A DNA stretch of 14,671 nt from assembly GCA_963842155.1 (NCBI GenBank), contig CAWJFP010000017.1, forward strand, positions 1 through 14,671. The letters run 5' to 3'. The translations under genes were made by a program, and so were the position numbers. This document shows, piece by piece, positions 6,259-13,035 of this stretch. Numbering within the stretch: position 1 is the first letter of the stretch; each line of letters starts with the position of its first letter. The stretch comes from CAWJFP01 sp963842155 (GTDB lineage Bacteria > Pseudomonadota > Alphaproteobacteria > JACZXZ01). A model generated the notes under the pieces. The model did no database searches, had not been told where the DNA came from, and worked only from the letters and a program-made list of their open reading frames with translations.

Positions 6259-7479
6259 ATGACAGGCCGCCGCAAGGGCACGCGCGTCCTCATCTACAGT
6301 CACGATACCTTCGGCCTCGGGCATCTGCGGCGCTGCCGCGCCATCGCGCATTCGCTCGTCGAGCACCACAAGGACATGTCGGTGCTCATCCTCTCGGGCT
6401 CGCCCATCATCGGCAGCTTCGATTTCCGCGCGCGCGTCGATTTCGTGCGCGTGCCGGGAGTCATCAAGCTGCATAACGGCGAATACACCTCGCTCAACCT
6501 CCATATCGACATCGGCGAGACGCTCGCCATGCGCGAATCGATCATCCGCCACACCACGGCGGCCTTCGCGCCCGATCTCTTCCTCGTCGACAAGGAGCCG
6601 CTCGGGCTGCGCGGCGAGGTCGCCGACACGCTCGCCTTCCTCAAGGCGCGCGGCGTGCCTCTGGTGCTGGGCTTGCGCGACGTGATGGACGAGCCGCAGC
6701 TCTTGGCGCCGGAATGGGAGCGCAAAAACGCCGTGCCGGCGCTCGCCGAGCTCTATGACGAGATCTGGGTCTACGGCCTGCCCGAAATCTGCGATCCGCT
6801 CGAGGGCATCGAGCTCCCCGACCAGGTGCGGCGCAAGATGCTCTACACCGGCTATCTGCAGCGCCACCGGCCGCGCCACGATCCCTATGTCACGACGCGC
6901 CCGCGGCTCGACCGGCCTTATCTCCTGGTGACGCCGGGCGGCGGCGGCGACGGCGAGGCCCTCATCGACTGGGTGTTGCGCGCCTACGAAGCGGACGGCG
7001 CCGGCCTCCATTCCGCCCTCATGGTGCTCGGCCCCTTCATGCAGCCCGAGCGCCAGGCCGAGTTCATGGCGCGCGCGCGGCGCCTGCCGGAAATCAAGAT
7101 GATCACCTTCGACACCCATCTCGAGAGTCTGCTGGAGGAGGCCGTCGGCATCGTCGCCATGGGCGGCTACAACACCTTCTGCGAGATCCTCTCCTTCGAC
7201 AAGCCGGCGCTGATCGTGCCGCGCACGGTGCCGCGCCGCGAGCAGTTCATTCGCGCCAAGCGCGCCGAGGCGTTAGGCCTGGTGCGCGTGCTGATCGACG
7301 AGCATGACCGCGCGCCGGGCATGATGGCCGACGCGCTGCGCCGGCTGCCCGGCCAAGCGCGGCCCTCGCAGGTGACCCTTCCCGGGCTGCTCGAGGGGCT
7401 GGACAACCTCAACCGCTTCGCCGAGCGGCTGTTGGCACCGGCGCCGCCGCTGGCGGCCATTGCGCTGGGTCAATCCTAA
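6259..7479 (+). CDS. MurG-like glycosyltransferase, COG4671 type (first copy)
   Basis: This 406-residue protein resembles predicted glycosyltransferases of the COG4671/MurG-like GT-B group, which move a sugar from a nucleotide donor to an acceptor at the cytoplasmic side. The N-terminal Rossmann domain has the Gly-rich acceptor loop DTFGLGHLRRC (16-26). The C-terminal domain has PGGGGDGE (226-233), GGYNTFCEIL (302-311), and PRTVPRREQF (321-330), which matches the donor-binding end of MurG-like enzymes. No signal peptide or membrane helix is evident. The ATG at 6259 has only a weak GGGA upstream. It is the first gene of the cluster, and a second, diverged member of the same family lies at 10560. 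By analogy with MurG the sugar could be N-acetylglucosamine, but donor and acceptor cannot be read from the sequence. Confidence 0.82.
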   Translation: MTGRRKGTRVLIYSHDTFGLGHLRRCRAIAHSLVEHHKDMSVLILSGSPIIGSFDFRARVDFVRVPGVIKLHNGEYTSLNLHIDIGETLAMRESIIRHTTAAFAPDLFLVDKEPLGLRGEVADTLAFLKARGVPLVLGLRDVMDEPQLLAPEWERKNAVPALAELYDEIWVYGLPEICDPLEGIELPDQVRRKMLYTGYLQRHRPRHDPYVTTRPRLDRPYLLVTPGGGGDGEALIDWVLRAYEADGAGLHSALMVLGPFMQPERQAEFMARARRLPEIKMITFDTHLESLLEEAVGIVAMGGYNTFCEILSFDKPALIVPRTVPRREQFIRAKRAEALGLVRVLIDEHDRAPGMMADALRRLPGQARPSQVTLPGLLEGLDNLNRFAERLLAPAPPLAAIALGQS

Positions 7480-7480
7480 A

Positions 7481-7512
7481 GCATGATCCGACCAGGCAGC
7501 ACCGGATCACGC
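7481..7512. repeat. Inverted repeat right after the first glycosyltransferase gene
   Basis: TGATCCG (7484-7490) and CGGATCA (7503-7509) are perfect complements around a 12-nt loop. The stem extends by GC/GC pairs beyond one A-C mismatch, to 7481 and 7512. The left arm begins right after the stop codon with AAAGCATGATCCG, which resembles the start of a palindromic intergenic repeat I recall as abundant in rhizobial-type alphaproteobacteria. No T-run follows, so it is not a classical terminator. Confidence 0.55.
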
Positions 7513-7532
7513 TCAAGTGTCGCTCGTTTTGT

Positions 7533-7576
7533 CGCATTTTCCTCGACAAGGCGGCATCGCTTTGTCGGAAAATGCG
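7533..7576. repeat. Long hairpin in the 7480-7589 gap, overlapping a false start codon
   Basis: CGCATTTTCC (7533-7542) pairs perfectly with GGAAAATGCG (7567-7576). After a two-base bulge, GACAA (7545-7549) pairs with TTGTC (7562-7566), giving 15 pairs around a 12-nt loop. The right arm contains the ATG at 7572. The hairpin follows the shorter inverted repeat at 7481-7512, and together they look like one composite intergenic repeat element. The structure is directly visible; its family and function are inferred. Confidence 0.65.
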
Positions 7577-7589
7577 CTGGGACGATACG

Positions 7590-8864
7590 GTGACGCGCTC
7601 GATCGCGATCATCCTGAAGGGCTATCCCCGCTTGTCGGAGACCTTCATCGCCCAGGAGCTGCGCGGGCTCGAGGCGCGCGGGCTCGCTTTCACCATCCAT
7701 TCGCTGCGCCGGCCGACCGATCCCGCGATTCATCCCCTTCATCGCGAGATCGCGGCGCCGCTCCATTACCTGCCGGAATATCTCCACGAGGAGCCGCGGC
7801 GCGTGGCGCGAGCCTGGCGCGCGATGCGTCGCAGCCCGCGCTACCGCGCCGCGCGGCGCATCTGGCTCGAGGATCTTGCGCGCGAGCCGAGCCGCAATCG
7901 CATCCGCCGCTTTGGACAGGCGCTGGTGCTGGCGCATGAGCTGCCCGCGGGCACGCGACATCTCCATGCGCATTTCCTTCATACGCCCGCGTCGGTCGCG
8001 CGCTATGCCAGCCTCTTGACCGGCCTGCCCTGGAGCTGCTCGGCCCATGCCAAGGATATCTGGACGACGGCCGATTGGGAGAAGCGCGAGAAGCTCGCCT
8101 CGCTCGCTTGGCTCGTGGCCTGCACGCGCGCGGGCGCGGCGCATCTCGCCGGCCTCGCGGCCGAGCCCGCGAAGGTCGAGCTGCTGTATCACGGGCTCGA
8201 TCCCGCGCGCTTCCCCGCGCCGCCGGCCGCGCGTCCCGCGCGCGACGGCCGCGATCCCGCGGCCCCGGTGGTCATCCTCTCCGTCGGCAGGCTGGTCGAG
8301 AAGAAGGGCTACGCGGATCTGTTGGTCGCTCTCGCGCGGCTTCCAAGCGATCTCCGTTGGCGCCTCGTCCATATCGGCGGCGGGCCGCTCGGTCCGGCGC
8401 TCGCGCGCCAAGCCCAAGCGAGCGGGCTCGCCCAGCGCATCGAGTGGCTCGGGCCGCAGCCGCAAGAGCGGGTGATCGCGGAATATCGCCGCGCGGATCT
8501 TTTCGCGCTGGCCTGCAAGACGGCGGCCGACGGCGACCGCGACGGCATTCCCAACGTGCTGCTCGAGGCGCAGAGCCAGGCGCTCGCCTGCCTCTCGACC
8601 TTCGCCGGCGCGGTGCCCGAGCTGATCGAGAACGAGGTCAGCGGAATCCTGGTCGAGGAAGGGGACGCGCCGGCCTTGGCCGAAGCGCTGGCGCGGCTTA
8701 TCCGCGCGCCCGATCTCCGCGCGCGGCTGGGGCGCGCCGGGGCCGAGCGGCAAAGGAAGGCGTTCGATTTCACCGCCGGGCTCGACCGGCTTGCCGTCAA
8801 GCTCGGGCTCGCCCCCGCGGCGGACGATCGCGACCTATGCGCATTGCGTTCCATGCGCCGCTGA
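7590..8864 (+). CDS. GT4 family glycosyltransferase, WcaL/colanic-acid type
   Basis: This 424-residue GT-B glycosyltransferase resembles the GT4 enzymes that build exopolysaccharide or lipopolysaccharide repeat units in the cytoplasm. The N-terminal domain opens with the typical YPRLSETFI (12-20) and holds SAHAKDIW (151-158). The C-terminal domain has SVGRLVEKKGY (231-241) and the donor-binding DRDGIPNVLLEA (316-327), where an Asp takes the first position of the family's E-x7-E motif. I prefer the GTG at 7590 over the ATG at 7572, because the ATG lies inside the right arm of a strong hairpin while GGGA sits about seven bases before the GTG. The end overlaps the next gene by 28 bp. The nucleotide sugar used cannot be told from the sequence. 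Confidence 0.85.
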   Translation: MTRSIAIILKGYPRLSETFIAQELRGLEARGLAFTIHSLRRPTDPAIHPLHREIAAPLHYLPEYLHEEPRRVARAWRAMRRSPRYRAARRIWLEDLAREPSRNRIRRFGQALVLAHELPAGTRHLHAHFLHTPASVARYASLLTGLPWSCSAHAKDIWTTADWEKREKLASLAWLVACTRAGAAHLAGLAAEPAKVELLYHGLDPARFPAPPAARPARDGRDPAAPVVILSVGRLVEKKGYADLLVALARLPSDLRWRLVHIGGGPLGPALARQAQASGLAQRIEWLGPQPQERVIAEYRRADLFALACKTAADGDRDGIPNVLLEAQSQALACLSTFAGAVPELIENEVSGILVEEGDAPALAEALARLIRAPDLRARLGRAGAERQRKAFDFTAGLDRLAVKLGLAPAADDRDLCALRSMRR

Positions 8865-9973
8865 AGCCGCCCGACCATCCGGTGCCCTCGGGCGACCGGC
8901 GGGTCGGACGCGAGCTCATGCGCGCGCTCGCCCTCGCCGGGCATGAGGTGACGCTCGCCTCGCGCTTTCGGAGCTGGGATGGGCGCGGCGACGCGACGCG
9001 GCAAGCGCGTCTCGCAGCGCTCGGCGCGCGCATCGCCGAGCGGCTACTGCGCCGCTACCGCGCGTCGCCCGAGGCACGACCCGATATCTGGCTCACCTAC
9101 CATCTCTATCACAAGGCGCCCGATTGGCTCGGGCCGCGCATCGCCGACAGGCTGCGTATTCCCTATGTCGTCGCGGAGGCCTCTTCGGCGCCCAAGCAGG
9201 CGGCAGGGCCCTGGGCCGCCGGTCATGCGGCGGCGGCGGCGGCGATCGGCCGCGCGGACGCCCTCATCCAGCTCAATGGCGACGATCGCGAAGGGCTCTT
9301 GCCGCTGCTCCCCGATCCGGCGCGGCTTGTGGCGCTGCCCCCCTTCATCGACACCGTTCCCTACGCCGCGGCGAGGGCGGACCGCGACGAGCTGGCCGAG
9401 CGTTTCGGCCTGGCACAAGGACGCGCCTGGCTGCTCACCGTCGCCATGATGCGGCCGGGCGCCAAGCTCGCCTCCTATCGGGTGCTGGCGCAGGCGCTCG
9501 AGCGGCTCGGCGATCTCGATTGGCAGCTTCTCGTCGTCGGCGACGGGCCGGCACGCGGCGAGGTGGAGCGGCTCTTCGCTCACCTGCCGGCCCAGCGGGT
9601 GCGTTTCCTGGGCCGCTTGCCGGCCGACGAGCTGCCGGGGCTTTACGCCGGCGCGGACCTTTATCTCTGGCCTGCCATCCACGAGGCCTTCGGCATGGCG
9701 CTGCTCGAGGCGCAGGCCGCGGGGCTGCCCGTCGTGGCGGGGCGCGAGCGCGGCGTGCCGGAGGTGGTGCGCGACGGCGTGACGGGTCTCCTTGCCGAGC
9801 CGGGCGATGCTGTCGCCTTCGCCGCGGCGGCGCGCGCGCTCATCCTCGATGGCGCGCGCCGCGCCGCCATGGGCCGGGCGGCTCGGCGGACGGCTTGCTC
9901 CGCCCATGACATCGCGGGCGCGGCGCATCGACTCGATGCGTTGCTGACGGGCTTGGCGGCGCGGCGGCCGTGA
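8837..9973 (+). CDS. GT4 family glycosyltransferase
   Basis: This 378-residue GT-B enzyme is a second GT4-type glycosyltransferase. It starts MRIAFHAPLKPP, with a Gly-Asp-Arg-Arg stretch at 19-22, as in family members whose first strand is followed by a phosphate-binding loop. The C-terminal half carries LLVVGDGPARGE (231-242), VRFLGRLP (255-262), and the full E-x7-E motif with Glu283 and Glu291 (EAFGMALLE), which binds the donor nucleotide sugar. The same frame is open far upstream, but the similarity begins only at the ATG at 8837, which overlaps the previous gene by 28 bp. The stop overlaps the next start by 4 bp. Its sequence is clearly distinct from the GT4 enzyme before it, so it probably adds a different sugar or linkage. 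No signal peptide is seen. Confidence 0.85.
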   Translation: MRIAFHAPLKPPDHPVPSGDRRVGRELMRALALAGHEVTLASRFRSWDGRGDATRQARLAALGARIAERLLRRYRASPEARPDIWLTYHLYHKAPDWLGPRIADRLRIPYVVAEASSAPKQAAGPWAAGHAAAAAAIGRADALIQLNGDDREGLLPLLPDPARLVALPPFIDTVPYAAARADRDELAERFGLAQGRAWLLTVAMMRPGAKLASYRVLAQALERLGDLDWQLLVVGDGPARGEVERLFAHLPAQRVRFLGRLPADELPGLYAGADLYLWPAIHEAFGMALLEAQAAGLPVVAGRERGVPEVVRDGVTGLLAEPGDAVAFAAAARALILDGARRAAMGRAARRTACSAHDIAGAAHRLDALLTGLAARRP

Positions 9974-10563
9974 CGCTCCTCGCCGTGATCCGCCATGGCG
10001 CCACCGACTGGTCGGAGGCTGGTCTGATGCAAGGCCGCGCCGATCGCAAGCTGAGCCCGGCCGGGCGCGCCGAGGTCGCTTCATGGCGTCTGCCCGCCGA
10101 GCTCGCCGGCTTCCATTGGGTGACGAGCCCGCTCACCCGCGCCGCCGAGACCGCGTCGCTCCTGCTCGGCCGGCCGGCCGCCGCCGAGCCGCGCCTCGTC
10201 GAAGGCGATTGGGGCGCCTGGGAGGGACGCAGCTTGGCCGATCTCCGCGCCGAGCAAGGCGACGCCATGAGCGCGAACGAGCGGCGCGGCCTCGATTTCC
10301 GCCCGCCCGGCGGGGAGAGCCCGCGCGATCTACAAGCGCGGCTCGAGCCGTGGCTTGCCGAGATCGCCCGCCTCGGACGACCGACAGCGGCCGTCACCCA
10401 TAAGGGCGTGATCCGCGCCTTGCTCGGGCTCGCCACGGGCTGGGATTTTCTCGGCAAGCCCCCGGCGCGGCTCGATTGGCGCGCGGTCCATCTCTTTGCG
10501 ATTGCGCCGGATGGGAAGCCGCGCATCGCGCGGCTCAATATCGTGCTGCGGGCGCGGATATGA
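9970..10563 (+). CDS. Histidine phosphatase family protein (phosphoglycerate-mutase-like)
   Basis: This 197-residue protein belongs to the histidine phosphatase superfamily. The phosphate-accepting RHGAT is at residues 8-12 with His9 as nucleophile. The partner residues Arg57 (SPLTRAAET), Glu78 and Glu85 (EGDWGAWEG), and His144 (VTHKGV) are all in place, so it should be catalytically active. It starts at a GTG within a GTGA overlap with the preceding glycosyltransferase and ends in an ATGA overlap with the next. Being embedded among sugar-transfer genes points to a sugar phosphate or lipid-linked phosphate intermediate as substrate rather than phosphoglycerate. That substrate is inference; members of this family also act on nucleotides, cofactors and proteins. 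Length is typical for the CobC/PhoE-like branch. Confidence 0.88.
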   Translation: MTLLAVIRHGATDWSEAGLMQGRADRKLSPAGRAEVASWRLPAELAGFHWVTSPLTRAAETASLLLGRPAAAEPRLVEGDWGAWEGRSLADLRAEQGDAMSANERRGLDFRPPGGESPRDLQARLEPWLAEIARLGRPTAAVTHKGVIRALLGLATGWDFLGKPPARLDWRAVHLFAIAPDGKPRIARLNIVLRARI

Positions 10564-11741
10564 GCGCGCCGCGGCTCTTCCTTCATGTCCAGCACCTGCT
10601 CGGCATCGGCCATCTGATGCGCGCGGCGGTCCTGGCGCGCGCCGCAGCGGCGGACGGCTTCGCCGTCGATCTCGTTGCCGGAGGGATGCCGGTGCCCGGG
10701 CTCGATATCGGCGCCGCGCGGCTCCATCAGCTGGCGCCCGCGCGCAGCCCGGACGAGAGCTTCGACAGGCTGGTCGATGAATCCGGCCAGGCGGTCGGGC
10801 CCGAATGGCGCGCCCGGCGGCGGGCGAAGCTGCTCGCTCTCTTCGCCGAGCTGCGCCCCGATATAATCCTGATCGAGATGTTCCCCTTCGGGCGACGCGC
10901 CTTCGCCTTCGAGCTCTTGCCGCTGATCGAGGCGGCGCAAGCCGCGCGCCCGCGGCCGCTCATCGCCTGCTCGGTGCGCGACATTCTCCAAGCCAAGCGC
11001 AAGCCTGGCCGCGCCGAAGAGACGGCCGCACTCGTCGCGCGCGCCTTCGACCTCGTCCTTGTCCATGGCGACCCGAGCCTGGTCCGCTTCGAGGAGAGCT
11101 TCCCGCTCGCCGAGCGGATCGCCGGCAAGCTCGGCTATACCGGCTATGTCGCGCAGCAACCATGGCCGCGCGAAGGGCCGGGTGCCGCCGGCTGGAACGA
11201 GGTCCTGGTCTCGGCCGGCGGAGGTGCCGTGGGGCAAAGCCTGCTCGAGGCCGCCTTGGCCGCGCGGCCGTTGACCCGCCTCGCGCGGTTGCCTTGGCGC
11301 CTCCTTGTCGGCGGCAATGTCGGCGAGGGGGAGCTCGCGGCGCTCGCCGCGAAAGGAACGGCCGACGGCGTCGCCGTCGAGCGCGCGAGGGCGGATTTCC
11401 CGCGCCTGCTCGCCAATTGCCATATCTCGGTCTCGCAGGCCGGATATAATAGCGTGATGGATATTTTGAACGCCGCCGCGCGCGCCGTGCTGGTGCCCTT
11501 CGCCGGGCAAGGCGAGACCGAGCAGAGCCTGCGCGCCGCGCGGCTGGCCGCGCGCGGCCTCGTGCAGGTCCTGCCCGAGCGCGACCTCTCGCCGCGCAAT
11601 CTCGCCGCCGCCATCGATGCGGCCGAGCGCATGCCGCCGCCCGCGGCGCTCTCGATCGATCGCGGCGGCGCCCAAGCCAGCGTGCGGCTCTTGCGCGCGA
11701 GCCTCGAAACCCTCCGCGCGACGCAGGGTCGCCAGCGGTGA
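10560..11741 (+). CDS. MurG-like glycosyltransferase, COG4671 type (second copy)
   Basis: This 393-residue protein is a diverged relative of the cluster's first gene. Matching blocks are HLLGIGHLMRA (12-22), VSAGGGAVG (217-225), SQAGYNSVMDIL (292-303) and the donor-site end VPFAGQGETEQ (312-322). The last two resemble MurG, so a nucleotide-sugar-dependent transfer at the cytoplasmic membrane face is expected. The ATG at 10560 overlaps the phosphatase stop (ATGA). The frame is open another 28 codons upstream, but that stretch shows no family resemblance. Its end overlaps the deacetylase start (GTGA), so the two proteins are probably made in step. The acceptor and sugar are unknown; a hexosamine donor would fit with the deacetylase next door. 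Confidence 0.82.
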   Translation: MSAPRLFLHVQHLLGIGHLMRAAVLARAAAADGFAVDLVAGGMPVPGLDIGAARLHQLAPARSPDESFDRLVDESGQAVGPEWRARRRAKLLALFAELRPDIILIEMFPFGRRAFAFELLPLIEAAQAARPRPLIACSVRDILQAKRKPGRAEETAALVARAFDLVLVHGDPSLVRFEESFPLAERIAGKLGYTGYVAQQPWPREGPGAAGWNEVLVSAGGGAVGQSLLEAALAARPLTRLARLPWRLLVGGNVGEGELAALAAKGTADGVAVERARADFPRLLANCHISVSQAGYNSVMDILNAAARAVLVPFAGQGETEQSLRAARLAARGLVQVLPERDLSPRNLAAAIDAAERMPPPAALSIDRGGAQASVRLLRASLETLRATQGRQR

Positions 11742-12529
11742 GCGGCTGGGCGGATCTCGACCGCGAGCTCGACGCATGGGCTTCGGCCGGGCGCATCGCC
11801 TCGTTCTGGTGGCGCGACGACGATGCCACCGCGGCGAGCCCGGCGCTCGAGCGGCTGCTCGAGATCGGGGCCGAGCATGGCGTGCCGCTCGCGCTTGCCG
11901 TCATCCCCGCGGCGGCCAGCGAAGCCTTGCCGCCGATATTGGCCTGCTATCCTTTGGCGCTGCCGGTGCAGCACGGCTACGCCCATCGCAATCATGCGCC
12001 TTCCGGAAACAAGGCGGCCGAGCTGGGTGCCGAGCGGCCGCGCGCCGCGGTGCTGGCCGAGCTTGCGGCGGGCTGGAGGCGCCTCGGCGCGCTGTTCGGC
12101 AAGCGGTCGGCGCCCTTGCTGGTGCCGCCTTGGAACCGCATCGAGCCGTCCCTTCTGTCGGGCCTGCCGGAGATCGGCTTTCGCCTGCTCTCGACCTTCG
12201 GGCCGCGCCACGCAGCCGAGCCCGTTCCGGGCTTGCTTCAGGTCAACACCCATCTCGACATCATCGATTGGCGGCGAGGCCGCCATTTCACCGGCGAGGC
12301 CAAGGCGCTGGCGCGCCTCGTCGAGCATCTTGCGGGCCGGCGCGCAGGGACAATGGACGATGCCGAGCCGACGGGGCTCCTCACCCACCATCTTGCCCAT
12401 GACGAGGCTTCATGGGATTTCGTCGCGCGTTTGCTGCGCCGCACCCGCGCGCACGCGGCCGTGCGCTGGCTCGCGCCGGCCAGGCTTATTGCGGCGGCCG
12501 AGCCCGAAATCCTTGCCGGGCCGGCATGA
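11738..12529 (+). CDS. NodB-like polysaccharide deacetylase family protein, no signal peptide
   Basis: This 263-residue protein has the layout of a carbohydrate esterase 4 (NodB-like) deacetylase, metal enzymes that remove N- or O-acetyl groups from sugars. Motif 1 is WRDDDA (25-30), with Asp27/Asp28 as likely base and metal ligand. Motif 2 is HGYAH (79-83), supplying two metal-binding histidines. Motif 3 is VPPWNR (129-134), in which the usual leading Arg is absent and an Arg follows instead. The final motif is LLTHHLAHD (214-222). The N-terminus is charged and lacks a signal peptide, so it should act in the cytoplasm on a glycan precursor, unlike most secreted relatives. The GTG start at 11738 overlaps the preceding stop, and its own stop overlaps the next ATG. 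An N-acetylhexosamine added by the neighbouring transferases is the inferred substrate. Confidence 0.8.
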   Translation: MSGWADLDRELDAWASAGRIASFWWRDDDATAASPALERLLEIGAEHGVPLALAVIPAAASEALPPILACYPLALPVQHGYAHRNHAPSGNKAAELGAERPRAAVLAELAAGWRRLGALFGKRSAPLLVPPWNRIEPSLLSGLPEIGFRLLSTFGPRHAAEPVPGLLQVNTHLDIIDWRRGRHFTGEAKALARLVEHLAGRRAGTMDDAEPTGLLTHHLAHDEASWDFVARLLRRTRAHAAVRWLAPARLIAAAEPEILAGPA

Positions 12530-13008
12530 ACCTGCTGCGCTACCCGCCGGCGGCCCTGCGCGCCGATTATACCCGCGCCGTCTCCGGCTTTGTCATCACG
12601 GCTGGGCTGCTGCCCTTTGCCCAGGGCGCGCCGGTGACGATCGCCATCCTGGGTGGCGGCGCGCTCCTTTTCCTGGCCTTCGGATTGCGCACCTGGCGGC
12701 GCCAGCGCGCCTTCTTCGAACTCGATGACGAAGGCATATCGACCTCGGGTCGCCGCCGCGTTACTCTGCCCTGGCGCGAGCTCACGAACATGACGTTGCG
12801 CTACTATGCGACCAAGCGCGATCGCACGGGAGGATGGATGCAACTCAAGCTGGCGGCGGGCCACGCGCGTCTGACGCTCGAATCGAGTCTCGAGGGCTTC
12901 GTCGAGGTAGCGCGCCGCGCACTCGCGGCGGCGCGCGCGAACGGGCTTGTGCTCGACCCGGCGACTTGCGAAAACCTTCTCGCCCTCGGCGTGAATCCCG
13001 GCCCCTAG
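12526..13008 (+). CDS. Small membrane protein with two helices and a PH-like cytoplasmic domain
   Basis: This 160-residue protein has two closely spaced hydrophobic segments (about 18-34 and 37-54) that form a membrane hairpin. The strand-rich soluble part (about 62-135) has the pattern FELDDEGIS...VTLPWRELTNMTLRYY of bacterial PH-like or photosynthetic-complex-assembly-like domains. I do not recognise a named family. The ATG at 12526 overlaps the deacetylase stop (ATGA). The frame is open 38 codons further upstream, but that part is an out-of-frame reading of the deacetylase. As the last gene of the cluster and its only membrane protein, it could anchor or organise the transferases at the inner membrane. 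That role is inference from position. There is 27 bp to the next gene. Confidence 0.65.
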   Translation: MNLLRYPPAALRADYTRAVSGFVITAGLLPFAQGAPVTIAILGGGALLFLAFGLRTWRRQRAFFELDDEGISTSGRRRVTLPWRELTNMTLRYYATKRDRTGGWMQLKLAAGHARLTLESSLEGFVEVARRALAAARANGLVLDPATCENLLALGVNPGP

Positions 13009-13035
13009 ATCAACCCCGCGCCCAAACCGAACCCC

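Noticed and set aside
7476..8753. Minus-strand open frame of 425 codons
   Set aside because: It is antisense to the first GT4 transferase and shows no domain. The plus-strand protein has complete GT4 motifs.
9840..11777. Minus-strand open frame of 645 codons
   Set aside because: It lies opposite the phosphatase and the second MurG-like transferase, both with intact motifs. Its own translation is Arg/Ala/Gly-rich without recognisable domains.
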